Origin: QHXM01 sp032160165
Lineage (GTDB): Bacteria; Acidobacteriota; Blastocatellia; Pyrinomonadales; Pyrinomonadaceae
Direction: 5' to 3'
DNA length: 64,000 bases
NCBI GenBank assembly: GCA_032160165.1
Contig: JAVHWA010000182.1
Span: forward strand, 31,581-95,580
The notes below the pieces were generated by a model, which saw nothing but the letters and a program-made list of their open reading frames with translations, was not told the DNA's origin and did not search any database. Positions 26,923 to 34,840 of the stretch are shown here, one piece after another (positions within the stretch are counted from its first letter, which is position 1; the number at the start of each line of letters is the position of its first letter). Made by a program: the position numbers and the translations under genes.

Positions 26923-27068
26923 CGGCGCTTGCACCCACACGAGCGTTTCCTCTATTCTGAGTGTCGCCGCTTCCCAAAAGAAATGATCATTCTTCTATAG
27001 AGGGAGACGTGTGCAGGTGAGCAGTAGACGAGATGGGCAATCGTCGACTGTCACCCATCACCTAGCGA

Positions 27069-27989
27069 ATGGTAACCAGGAATGCACTGCTATATCTATC
27101 GCGTCGCGAAGGTCTAAAGGACTTTGCGGCGCGCTTTAAGCTCTTCAAGAAAATGACCACTCGCTTTGTCGCGGGCGAGGACATTGAAGAGGCAATCGCT
27201 GCCATTCGTGAAATCAATGAAAAAGGCTGCACAGCCTCGTTTGACCACCTCAACGAGTCGGTTTCAAATGCCGCCGAGACAGAAGAAGAGGTTCGGGAGT
27301 ACCTGCAGATACTCGCTCGGATCGACGATACCGGCATACGGTCGAATGTCTCCATCAAGCTTACACAATTCGGATTGGAGATCGACCCCGAACTGGCATA
27401 CAAGAATGCGCGTCGCATTGTTGAAGATGCTGCGCGACGCGGACACTTCGTTCGGGTAGACATGGAGTCGTCAAAGGTCACTCAGGTGACCATCGATATC
27501 TTTAAGCGCCTGCGCGCGGAGTTTGGCCTCAACCAGGTCGGGATCGTCCTGCAGTCTTATCTGCGACGTACCTTCAATGACGTCGAGGATATGCTCAAGA
27601 TTCCGGCCAGGATACGAATTTGCAAGGGTGCGTATAACGAATCACCCGAAGTCGCATTCCCGGACAAGAAGGATACCGATGAGAACTATGTAAGGGTAAT
27701 GCAGAGGCTGTTGACCTCCGGCATCTATCACGGCATCGCGACTCACGACCCAAAAATGATCGAGGCCACCATCGCCTTTGCTGAGAGAGAGACTATCGGA
27801 AAAGACGCTTACGAGTTTCAGATGCTATACGGCGTGCGACGTGATCTGCAGGTCAAGCTTGCAAAAGAAGGATACAACGTGCGCGTCTATGTTCCCTACG
27901 GAAAGCACTGGTATCCTTACTTCATGAGACGGTTGGCAGAGCGCCCGGCAAATATTTGGTTTGTATTGAAGAATATGTTCAAGGGATAG
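27069..27989 (+). CDS. Proline dehydrogenase
   Basis: A 306-residue single-domain flavoenzyme that oxidises proline to pyrroline-5-carboxylate. Family features: VSIKLTQFGLEIDPELA, VRVDMESSKVTQ, GIVLQSYLRRTFND, ARIRICKGAYNESPEVAF, and C-terminal YEFQMLYGVRRDLQ and YVPYGKHWYPYFMRRLAERP, which carry the double Arg that binds proline carboxylate. It is not fused to P5C dehydrogenase, as is usual outside proteobacterial PutA. The start at 27069 follows tcacccatcacctagcg, a fragment of the GTGATAGG-type repeat, without a Shine-Dalgarno sequence. Confidence 0.94.
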   Translation: MVTRNALLYLSRREGLKDFAARFKLFKKMTTRFVAGEDIEEAIAAIREINEKGCTASFDHLNESVSNAAETEEEVREYLQILARIDDTGIRSNVSIKLTQFGLEIDPELAYKNARRIVEDAARRGHFVRVDMESSKVTQVTIDIFKRLRAEFGLNQVGIVLQSYLRRTFNDVEDMLKIPARIRICKGAYNESPEVAFPDKKDTDENYVRVMQRLLTSGIYHGIATHDPKMIEATIAFAERETIGKDAYEFQMLYGVRRDLQVKLAKEGYNVRVYVPYGKHWYPYFMRRLAERPANIWFVLKNMFKG

Positions 27990-27992
27990 ACG

Positions 27993-28161
27993 AGGAATTG
28001 CGGAATGCGGATTTCGGATTGCGGATTGGGATTTGGGCACTGCCAATTGCTGCTCAGTAACTCTAAGCTGGGAGCTGCGGTCAGGAAGTGGAGCGGTAGG
28101 TGACGTAGGATGCGTAATTTCGCTCTTCAATCCGCGATCCGCAATCCACAATCCGAAATTA
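27993..28161. repeat. Inverted repeat of GATTGCGGA / TCCGCAATC words before the NfeD gene
   Basis: The left array gaattgcggaatgcgg, atttcggattgcggattggg (27994-28029) is complementary to the right array tcaatccgcgatccgc, aatccacaatccgaaatt (28126-28159). The arms are about 35 bases and the loop about 90 bases. The right arm ends 8 bases before the NfeD start codon. Confidence 0.85.
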
Positions 28162-28167
28162 ATTGAG

Positions 28168-28674
28168 ATGGATGTTTCCTGGACATGGATCCTGTGGACG
28201 GTACTCGGCGTGGTCCTGATTGTCGCCGAGATATTCACGCCTGGGTTCGTCCTGCTGTGGTTCGGCGTCGGCGCACTGGCAGCGGCGCTCGCCGGGCTGG
28301 TCGGCATTTCGAGCCTGCCTCTCCAGTTCTTAATCTTTGCACTGGTCTCCGTGGCGCTTACCGCCGCATCGCGCACAATCTTCGTCAATTACTTTTCGCG
28401 CGAGAAGTCCGGAAGCGATCTCAAGACAGGTGTGGATGCGTTGCCCGGAAAGGTTGGAACGGTAGTCTCGTCGAGCAAGGGCGCACTCGGTGAAGGCGCC
28501 GTGAAGGTCTATGGATCGACCTGGACGGCATATCCGGCGGAGGGCGAGGAGCCACTTGAAGCGGGCGAGCGTGTGGCAGTCGAGCGTGTGCAGGGAGCTT
28601 CGATCTTTGTCCGTCGCATTGAGCACGGCGAGCAAAGCCGCGATTGGCGACAGCTCGAAGAAGGCAAAAGGTAA
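28168..28674 (+). CDS. NfeD-family membrane protein
   Basis: A 168-residue protein. Two or three N-terminal membrane helices (ILWTVLGVVLIVAEIFTPGF, LLWFGVGALAAALAGLVGI, FLIFALVSVALTAASRT) precede a C-terminal OB-fold of NfeD type (KVGTVVSSSKGALGEGAVKV, LEAGERVAVERVQGASIFV). NfeD proteins partner with membrane stomatin or proteases; no stomatin gene is next door. ATG 28168 is the natural start. The last codons (EEGKR) are already part of the downstream GGCAAAA repeat array. Confidence 0.88.
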   Translation: MDVSWTWILWTVLGVVLIVAEIFTPGFVLLWFGVGALAAALAGLVGISSLPLQFLIFALVSVALTAASRTIFVNYFSREKSGSDLKTGVDALPGKVGTVVSSSKGALGEGAVKVYGSTWTAYPAEGEEPLEAGERVAVERVQGASIFVRRIEHGEQSRDWRQLEEGKR

Positions 28675-28784
28675 AAGGCAAAAGGCAAAAGTAAATAGGC
28701 AAAAGTGAGGTTGGGAACCGCTCCTGCGAACAAAGAGGTTCTCCCACTCACTTTTGCCTTTTACCTTTTTCCTTTTGACTTTGC
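28663..28784. repeat. Inverted repeat of GGCAAAAG / CTTTTGCC words
   Basis: The left array ggcaaaaggtaaaaggc, aaaaggcaaaagtaaatagg (28664-28708) is complementary to the right array cactcacttttgcctttt, acctttttccttttgac (28745-28780). The left arm starts inside the NfeD gene and supplies its stop codon. The right arm ends at the stop of the minus-strand gene at 28786. Confidence 0.85.
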
Positions 28785-28785
28785 T

Positions 28786-29577
28786 CTACGGCATCGCTGT
28801 CATCGTAAAGCGAGCCGCCGGAACGACCGTTTGCAGATCGTAGTTGTTGACCGCCAGGTCAGCTAGTCGCTGCCCCTTGAGCCGCGTCACGATATGGAAG
28901 GGAAGTGACATACAACTCACTTTCCTGTAATCGCTGCGATCTTCCTCGATCATCACCTGGCTCCTGTAGCGCGTCACGACTTTATCAATCAGGAACGAGC
29001 TCTTGTTAATCCAGTAGCGAACGTTGTCGTCGGCCGTAAACCTGACTTCGACCACGTAGTCGTTGCCCTGGTCTGGTTGACGGTTCGTGATCAGTTGGCC
29101 TTCGATAGCGCGGTTGATGGTATCGAAACCCATCATCGCCCAGTGACGAGAAGCCGCGACTTCGCTGACACGAATCTGATTGCCGGCAAACATTCCTCCA
29201 CCTTCGGTCCCGGTGTAGACGAGAAACGTTGGCCCGGCGGCGAGCAGTCCTGCCCCCGCGACGTCCAGCCTGCGTCGCATTGACTTGTCCTGATAGTCGG
29301 TAACATTGAGCTTGACCTCAATGGCGGCACCTAGTGGATTGGCGCCGATTCCGGCGAAGGCCGCTGCATTCACAAAGCCCTCGGCTCGCACCGTTACGTA
29401 CTGCAGGCCGGCGTATTCGGCGCCGCCGTGCGCGACGCGAGTAACGCTCAGCAGCTCGCGCCCGGTTAGATCGTCAGCCTTGCTCGTGCGGGTTGTTACC
29501 GGGATCGCCATCAAGGTGACCGCCAGACAGCAAGCCACGAGCAATAGCGGTTTGGTTTTCAAAAAGGGTCGAATCAT
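28786..29577 (-). CDS. Secreted protein with a LolA-like fold, function unknown
   Basis: About 263 residues. The signal sequence is LLLVACCLAVTLMAIPVTT. The mature part looks like the LolA/LppX beta half-barrel class (KLNVTDYQDKSMRRRLDV, VRFTADDNVRYWINKSSFLI, CMSLPFHIVTRLKGQRLADL). Such proteins often bind lipids in the periplasm; no catalytic site is seen. Start at ATG 29577 (MIRPFLKTK), two codons after an alternative ATG. It is convergent with nfeD and separated by a repeat hairpin that may serve both as a bidirectional terminator. Confidence 0.6.
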   Translation of the reverse strand: MIRPFLKTKPLLLVACCLAVTLMAIPVTTRTSKADDLTGRELLSVTRVAHGGAEYAGLQYVTVRAEGFVNAAAFAGIGANPLGAAIEVKLNVTDYQDKSMRRRLDVAGAGLLAAGPTFLVYTGTEGGGMFAGNQIRVSEVAASRHWAMMGFDTINRAIEGQLITNRQPDQGNDYVVEVRFTADDNVRYWINKSSFLIDKVVTRYRSQVMIEEDRSDYRKVSCMSLPFHIVTRLKGQRLADLAVNNYDLQTVVPAARFTMTAMP

Positions 29578-29586
29578 GGTCTGCAA

Positions 29587-30063
29587 ATTCTCCTAATCGT
29601 TTTAAGGCGACGGCGAAGGGCCGCGTCGCGAACTTGGTTAGTTTTATCGAGCAGGCACCGTTTCTCTTCGAATGGAGAAACCGCGCGATGCATTTCGCGC
29701 TCGCAGAGTTAGTGGCGAAGTCTCGCCGTGGAGAACTTCGACGTTGAATGACTTTGACTCAAGACAGACGTTCCGCTCGATCAACTTTTGCCCTGCGAAA
29801 TCTGGAGAAAGGTGATCGATGCAGTATAGACATAGGAATGGCGAGCAGTGGTCTTTCAAATCGCATCCAGCTTGTTGAAGACGGGCGGATGTTACTGATG
29901 ACAGGGCGCGGTTGTCAATTGTTTGCTCTCGCTGGCCGTGTCGGGTATTGAAGTTGTTTGACGGTCACCACGATCCGTCGACGAATTCACACGTATCCGC
30001 GCGAAGTACTGAGCTCTCAGGATTACTTAGTGTCACTTGGCGAGTTGGCTTGCGCCTCGGCAC
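29587..30063. other. Gene-poor 480-bp spacer
   Basis: Only short frames with no family resemblance occur here, on either strand. It lies upstream of the LolA-like gene and downstream of the PP2C gene. No repeat arms, terminator or RNA gene could be recognised. Confidence 0.4.
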
Positions 30064-30996
30064 TTACGAAATGGGCCCCGTCGGTGGTTCGGTATCGCCC
30101 AGCGTGGAGTCTTCTTCCATGGGCGGGAGTTCGATGGTTATTCTTTCCGAAGCCGGGTCTTTCAGGTCATCGCCGCTGAAGCGCGCGATCACCACCGTGA
30201 TGTTGTCTTCGCCTCCGCGCTCGTTGGCTTCGTCGACCAGAGCGCTGCAGGCCTGAGAAAGGTCCTTCGCTTCGTCGATGATGCGGCGCATGTCTTCTCC
30301 GCGCAGCTTGCCGGACAAGCCATCGCTGCACATCAGCAATATATCGCCGCGGCGGATGCGGAGTCTTCCAGTGACTGGTGTCAGCTCGCTTTGAGCGCCC
30401 AGCGCCTGAAGGATCACGTTGCGAAACATGTGGGTCTCGGCTTCGGCCTCACTGATCTGTCCGACATCTACCAGCTGCTGGACGAGCGACTGGTCTTTGG
30501 TCGCGAGCTTCATTTGCTCGCCTCGCATTACGTAAGCTCGACTGTCGCCCACCTGCACCAGATCAAGCATGTCACCCTTGATGGCCGCGCCTGTGAAAGT
30601 TGCGCCCATACCGGCGCAGCGAGTGTCTTCCTGGCTGCGGTGATGAATGGCCAGATTCGCGTACACCGTCGCATGACGAAGATAATCAACCAGGGACTTC
30701 TCGCCGTCGAGCGCGCCTTCATGCTCCTCGGCCTCGCTTCCCATCAGCATCTCCCGCACGGTTTCGACAGCCATCCGGCTCGCCACATCTCCCGCGAGCG
30801 CTCCTCCCATACCGTCCGACACCACCAGGACCAGGCCCTTCTCGCCAAGCTCGAATTGGCGCGTTTCCTTGGGTGGTTCCGCGCCGTCTGAGCCGGTCCA
30901 GGCTACGCCTGTCGTCAAATCGAGAATGAGGAGATTGTCTTCGTTCCCACGCCGTACGCGACCAACGTCGGATTTTGCGTGAAGCTCTATCTTCAT
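30064..30996 (-). CDS. PP2C-type Ser/Thr protein phosphatase (Stp1/PrpC-like)
   Basis: A 310-residue metal-dependent phosphatase. Motifs in order: AKSDVGRVRRGNEDNLLI, VVSDGMGGALAGDVAS, VQVGDSRAYVMRGEQM, LMCSDGLSGKLRGEDM and GGEDNITVVIARFSGDD, giving all the metal-binding aspartates. The tail is acidic. A small acidic insert lies at about residues 30-45. It probably opposes Hanks-type kinases such as that at 36633. Start at ATG 30996 (MKIELHAK); the upstream frame is only repeat. A repeat arm touches the start codon. Confidence 0.93.
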   Translation of the reverse strand: MKIELHAKSDVGRVRRGNEDNLLILDLTTGVAWTGSDGAEPPKETRQFELGEKGLVLVVSDGMGGALAGDVASRMAVETVREMLMGSEAEEHEGALDGEKSLVDYLRHATVYANLAIHHRSQEDTRCAGMGATFTGAAIKGDMLDLVQVGDSRAYVMRGEQMKLATKDQSLVQQLVDVGQISEAEAETHMFRNVILQALGAQSELTPVTGRLRIRRGDILLMCSDGLSGKLRGEDMRRIIDEAKDLSQACSALVDEANERGGEDNITVVIARFSGDDLKDPASERITIELPPMEEDSTLGDTEPPTGPIS

Positions 30997-31070
30997 GAGT
31001 TTCGAGTCTTGAGTTCGAGTTCCCGGTTTCTGCCTAACTCGAAACCTGAAACTCAAAACTCTAAACTTTC
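30997..31070. repeat. Inverted repeat of GAGTTTCGAGT / AACTCGAAAC words between metB-like and stp genes
   Basis: The left array gagtttcgagtcttgagttc (30998) pairs with the right array aactcgaaacctgaaactc, aaaactctaaac (31036-31066). The block spans the entire spacer: one end touches the stp start codon, the other contains the stop codon of the metB-like gene (31061-31063). Confidence 0.85.
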
Positions 31071-32200
31071 TTTAGTGCTTGATCCAGATCTGCAATGATG
31101 TCATCGGTGTCTTCGATACCGACCGAAATACGCACAAGACCATCTGTAATACCGAGCCGTGAGCGCGTCTCTTCCAATACAGAAGCGTGCGTCATTGTGG
31201 CCGGGTGTGAGATTAATGTTTCCACACCGCCGAGGCTTTCTGCGAGCGTGCACAGCTTAACAGATTCTAGCACGGTGCGGGCAGATTCCAGTGAGCCGAC
31301 TTCGAATGCCACCATTCCGCCGAAACCCTTCTGCTGCCGCTTCGCCAGCTGGTGCTGCGGATGCGAGAGCGAGCCCGGGTAATAGATTTTCTGTACTTTG
31401 GGATGTTCCTCGAGGAACGCCGCCACCGCGCGCCCCGAACGATCATGCTGCTCCATCCTCAGGGCCAGTGTCTTCGTGCCGCGCAAAACCAGCCACGAGT
31501 CAAATGGTGAGAGGATCGCGCCGGCGCTGTTTTGAATAAAGCCGATCCAGTTCGCATCCTCTTCGTTATTCAGAATCACGATCCCGCCCACTCCGTCCGA
31601 ATGTCCGTTCAGATATTTGGTAGTGGAATGGACCACGATGTCAACGCCGAAATCGAACGGGCGTTGAAGGTAGGGCGACATAAAGGTGTTGTCGCAAACC
31701 ACTCGCGCGCCTGATGCGTGTGCCAGGTCCGAAACAGCCTTCAGATCAGTGACGATCATTACCGGATTGGTCGGCGTTTCGATAAAAACCATCCGCGTGT
31801 TGGGCTTGATGGCCGCCTCTACATTGGTAATCTCTGAGGTGTCGACAAAATCGAATTCGAGTCCATAGTCCGCCAGCACCCGCGTGAAGAGTCGAAAGGT
31901 TCCGCCGTAAGTGTTGTTCGACACAACGACGTGTTCGCCCGGTTTGATCAGCCGGAGCGTTGCGTCAATCGCCGCCATGCCCGATGCGAAGGCATAGCCG
32001 AACTTCGCGCCTTCGAGCGCCGCCAGGTTTCGTTCGAGCGCGGACCTTGTAGGATTCTGCGTCCGCGCGTACTCAAATCCTTTATGCCGTCCGAGACCTT
32101 CTTGCGCGTAGGTAGAAGTCTGGTAGATCGGAACTGTAACTGCCCCGGTCGTCGGATCAGCCTCCTGGCCGGCGTGAATCGCGATTGTTGCAAATCCCAT
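31061..32200 (-). CDS. metB: Trans-sulfuration PLP enzyme (cystathionine gamma-synthase/lyase)
   Basis: A 379-residue Cys/Met-metabolism PLP enzyme. Features: IHAGQEADPTTGAVTVPIYQ, FEYARTQNPTRSALERNLA, the PLP lysine in VVHSTTKYLNGHSDGVGG, and the C-terminal SLGGVETLISHPATMTHAS. The family cannot be split into synthase and gamma-lyase with certainty by eye; sitting next to a cysteine synthase/cystathionine beta-synthase-like gene makes a gamma-lyase role in reverse trans-sulfuration also plausible. The final codons overlap a repeat arm. Confidence 0.88.
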   Translation of the reverse strand: MGFATIAIHAGQEADPTTGAVTVPIYQTSTYAQEGLGRHKGFEYARTQNPTRSALERNLAALEGAKFGYAFASGMAAIDATLRLIKPGEHVVVSNNTYGGTFRLFTRVLADYGLEFDFVDTSEITNVEAAIKPNTRMVFIETPTNPVMIVTDLKAVSDLAHASGARVVCDNTFMSPYLQRPFDFGVDIVVHSTTKYLNGHSDGVGGIVILNNEEDANWIGFIQNSAGAILSPFDSWLVLRGTKTLALRMEQHDRSGRAVAAFLEEHPKVQKIYYPGSLSHPQHQLAKRQQKGFGGMVAFEVGSLESARTVLESVKLCTLAESLGGVETLISHPATMTHASVLEETRSRLGITDGLVRISVGIEDTDDIIADLDQALKKV

Positions 32201-32224
32201 AATAGTTATTTAGAGATTGATCCA

Positions 32225-32290
32225 TCTCTTCATTGATTGATTGAAAACCAATCAAATGAAACAATGACCAAATGAATCAATCAAAAATGC
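32225..32290. repeat. CAATCAA/TTGATTG inverted repeat cluster
   Basis: A hairpin ttgattg-aaaac-caatcaa lies near 32240, followed by aatgaccaaatgaatcaatc. The words resemble the other degenerate arrays. The right end overlaps the stop of the cysteine synthase-like gene (32277). Confidence 0.6.
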
Positions 32291-33200
32291 CTTGGCTCAT
32301 GTAACGTTCCGACCCGTCAGGGAAGAGCGTCACGACGCGCTTGCCCTGGCCCAATCGTTCAGCGACGCGATATGCGGCGGCAGCGGCAGCTCCGGAAGAG
32401 CCTCCGCCGAGCACGCCTTCCGTCTCCGTCAGCTTTCGAACTGTGGCAAAGGCTTCTTTGTCGGTGATCATTATCACTTCATCGCAAAGTTCCATATCGC
32501 AGTTCTTGGGGATGAACTGAGACTGACCGATTCCTTCCACCCTATGTTTTCCTGGCGGGCCGCCACCCAGAATCGAGCCCTCTGGTTCGACCAGCACGCA
32601 GACCGCATCAGGATTGATCTTCTTGACCGCGCGGGCGACCCCAGTGAACGTCCCAGCCGTTCCTGCGCCGATCACGATGGCGTCGATGAGCCCATCCATC
32701 TGCTTGATGATCTCCTGCGCCGTCGTCTTCTCATGAAAACATGGATTAGATGGGTTCTCGAATTGTTGAGGCACGAAGCTATCTTTGATCTCGGCTGCAA
32801 GCTCAGCCGAACGCTCGATCGCGCCCTTCATCCCCTGCTCTTTGCTTGTATACTCGATCTCACCACCGAGCGCTTCCATGACTTTCATCTTCTCGAGCGA
32901 ATACCCTCTCGGCACACAAAGAATGACCCGGTAGCCGCGAGCCACTCCGATCAGGGCCAAACCAATTCCCGTGTTGCCCGCCGTTGGCTCGATGATAGTC
33001 GAGCCCGGATGCAGGATGCCGCGTTCCTCGGCATCGAGAAGCATCCCCAGCGCCGCGCGATCCTTAACACTCCCACCCGGATTAAGATATTCGAGTTTGG
33101 CGTAGATATCAGCGAGCGGCGGTCTGGCAAAACGCGAGAGGTGTAGCAGCGGGGTATTACCAACAAGCTCAATAATGTTCTCAGTCGTACCCGTCGGCAT
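32277..33200 (-). CDS. Cysteine synthase / cystathionine beta-synthase family PLP enzyme
   Basis: A 307-residue fold-type II PLP enzyme. Features: IIELVGNTPLLHLSRF, the PLP lysine in NPGGSVKDRAALGML, IIEPTAGNTGIGLALIG, FENPSNPCFHEKTTAQEI, GAGTAGTFTGVARAVKK for phosphate binding, and GGSSGAAAAAAYRVAE. It lacks a heme domain and a C-terminal CBS pair. It makes cysteine from O-acetylserine or cystathionine from homocysteine and serine; the neighbour metB-like gene suggests trans-sulfuration. ATG 33200 fits the family start (MPTGTTENIIEL); an upstream extension is unlikely. Confidence 0.9.
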   Translation of the reverse strand: MPTGTTENIIELVGNTPLLHLSRFARPPLADIYAKLEYLNPGGSVKDRAALGMLLDAEERGILHPGSTIIEPTAGNTGIGLALIGVARGYRVILCVPRGYSLEKMKVMEALGGEIEYTSKEQGMKGAIERSAELAAEIKDSFVPQQFENPSNPCFHEKTTAQEIIKQMDGLIDAIVIGAGTAGTFTGVARAVKKINPDAVCVLVEPEGSILGGGPPGKHRVEGIGQSQFIPKNCDMELCDEVIMITDKEAFATVRKLTETEGVLGGGSSGAAAAAAYRVAERLGQGKRVVTLFPDGSERYMSQGIFD

Positions 33201-33609
33201 CAAGTTATTTACCAGTAAGATGACAGATAAAAAGAGCGTTAATCCATGGAAATTATCGGAACAGGCATGGTAGCCCGCGACGGGAACGAAAGTCAAAAGT
33301 TAAAGGCCGAATGGAAAACCAAGTGAAAATGAAGCGCGGAAGTCTCATTTCTTCATTCCGCGAAAAAGGTTCTAAGCGTATCCGTCGTAAGCCGCAGTAG
33401 CCTGGCGTCTCTGTAGACGTAGTTGCCCGCATTGGAACCATAAACATGAAAGCCAGCCTGCGCCCGAGGGCCTCCATAATGGATTCGCGGCCGATAGATC
33501 ACGCGACGAATCGCCAGCTCCCTGTCACTCGTTCCGATTCTCAGCCACTACCACCGACCCCTGCCTTTCCTTTGACTTTACTCATGGCGGCGCGCTATCG
33601 TGTTGTCCC
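33201..33609. other. Intergenic region between cysteine synthase-like gene and kdsB
   Basis: About 400 bases without a convincing gene. A weak aaagtcaaaagttaaaggcc stretch at 33286 resembles one arm of the GGCAAAAG repeat family, and cctttgactttac at 33571 the opposite arm. It should hold promoters for both divergent genes, but none is clear. Confidence 0.4.
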
Positions 33610-34419
33610 GTGAATCACACGGCTTCATCCCCTCAGCCTAACGCCGTCGCAATCATCCCCGCCCGATACGCTTCGACTCGATTACCTGGTAAGCCTCTGC
33701 TCGAAATTGCGGGCCGCCCGATGATCCTGCACGTTGTCGAGCGAGCGCTTGCGGCCCGAAATATCAAGCGGGCGATCGTAGCAACTGACGACCCTCGGAT
33801 CCTCGAAGCAGTGCAGGCAGCGGGTTTTGATGCGGTCATGACCCGAAGCGACCATGCGAGCGGCAGCGACCGTCTCGCCGAAGCGGCTGCTGCACTCGAT
33901 GAGACGGATATCATCGTAAATCTTCAGGGCGATGAGCCCCTGATTTCGCCTCTTACCATCGAGACGGCCGTGGCTGAGCTTCTTGCGCACCCCGAGGCGC
34001 AGATCGTCACGACGTCTGAAGACATTACAAGCGCAGAAGATGTCCTGAGCGTCGACGTTGTAAAAGTGGTAGTCGATGCCGCCGGGCGGGCGCTTTACTT
34101 TTCGCGGTCTCCGATCCCATTTCCAGGTGACGCGGTCAGGAAATACGGAACTCTTGTTGCCGCGCTGGAGCTCGATCCGGAGTTGCTCAGTCGGTTTCAC
34201 AAACACACCGGGCTTTATGTGTACCGTCGGAGCTTTTTGTTAGAATACGCGCGATGGCCTCAATCACAGCTCGAACGGATGGAATCGCTGGAACAGCTGC
34301 GCGCACTTGAACGCGGCGTGACGATCCGAGTGATTGAGGCAAGCTCACCATCAATCGGGGTGGACACCGAACAGGACCTCGAGCGGGTGAAAAAGATTTT
34401 AGAGGCCGACGGCCGCTGA
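33610..34419 (+). CDS. kdsB: CMP-KDO synthetase (3-deoxy-manno-octulosonate cytidylyltransferase)
   Basis: A 269-residue cytidylyltransferase that activates KDO for lipid A core assembly. Motifs: VAIIPARYASTRLPGKPLLE (nucleotide loop), HVVERAL, RSDHASGSDRLAEAA, IVNLQGDEPLISP, YFSRSPIPFP, HTGLYVYRRSFLLEYARWPQ and SIGVDTEQDLERV. GTG 33610 gives the normal length. With kdsA and kdsC downstream it shows that the organism makes KDO, and hence an LPS outer membrane. Confidence 0.96.
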   Translation: MNHTASSPQPNAVAIIPARYASTRLPGKPLLEIAGRPMILHVVERALAARNIKRAIVATDDPRILEAVQAAGFDAVMTRSDHASGSDRLAEAAAALDETDIIVNLQGDEPLISPLTIETAVAELLAHPEAQIVTTSEDITSAEDVLSVDVVKVVVDAAGRALYFSRSPIPFPGDAVRKYGTLVAALELDPELLSRFHKHTGLYVYRRSFLLEYARWPQSQLERMESLEQLRALERGVTIRVIEASSPSIGVDTEQDLERVKKILEADGR

Positions 34420-34480
34420 ACTGCCATCGTGCTTGTGCCTCGGCTGCAAGCGCCCGTTATCAGGTGGGCCGAAGGAAGAT

Positions 34481-34774
34481 ATGAGAGATCTGATAGGTTT
34501 CGGTTTCATCCTGCTGATTGTGTTCGGCGTGCTATATCTATTGACGCGACCTACGAAACCGCTGACCGTCGAAGAGTTCGAGAAGCGCGCGACAGAGAAC
34601 CGAGGAATGATAAGTGCCGGAATGATGGGGCTGCAGAAGATTCTTGGTCCCGGGGCAGCGAAGGCGGCCATCGTACAGGAAGACATGCGCCAGGGCTATC
34701 TGGATGGAGAACAGGAGTCGGGCGACGACATTGATAATGGAAAAGGAAAAAGTCAAAAGGCAAAAGTGCCATAA
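34481..34774 (+). CDS. Small single-pass membrane protein of unknown function
   Basis: A 97-residue protein with one N-terminal helix (LIGFGFILLIVFGVLYLL) and a soluble part with LTVEEFEKRATENRGMI. The start at ATG 34481 is supported by gaaggaag. The last eleven codons (from GKGKSQ to the stop) are encoded by the left arm of a downstream repeat, so the original C-terminus was probably altered by the repeat. No family recognised. Confidence 0.6.
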   Translation: MRDLIGFGFILLIVFGVLYLLTRPTKPLTVEEFEKRATENRGMISAGMMGLQKILGPGAAKAAIVQEDMRQGYLDGEQESGDDIDNGKGKSQKAKVP

Positions 34775-34831
34775 GGCCAGGCTTCCGAGTTTGAGTTTTC
34801 TCATTCGCCTTTTTCCTTTTGACTTCTTAAT
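34737..34831. repeat. Inverted repeat of GGAAAAAGTC / GACTTTTTCC words between a small gene and pyrG
   Basis: The left arm aaaaggaaaaagtcaaaagg (34741) is complementary to the right arm cgcctttttccttttgactt (34807). The loop of about 35 bases carries gagtttgagttttc. The left arm is coding for the C-terminal tail of the 97-residue protein, and the right arm ends some 14 bases before the pyrG ATG, which keeps its ggaga ribosome-binding site. Confidence 0.85.
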
Positions 34832-34840
34832 GGAGAACTG

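Noticed and set aside
30037..30891. Plus-strand ORF of 284 residues
   Set aside because: It lies antisense to the clear PP2C phosphatase gene and shows no family features.
32292..33146. Plus-strand ORF of 284 residues
   Set aside because: It is an antisense shadow of the cysteine synthase-like gene.
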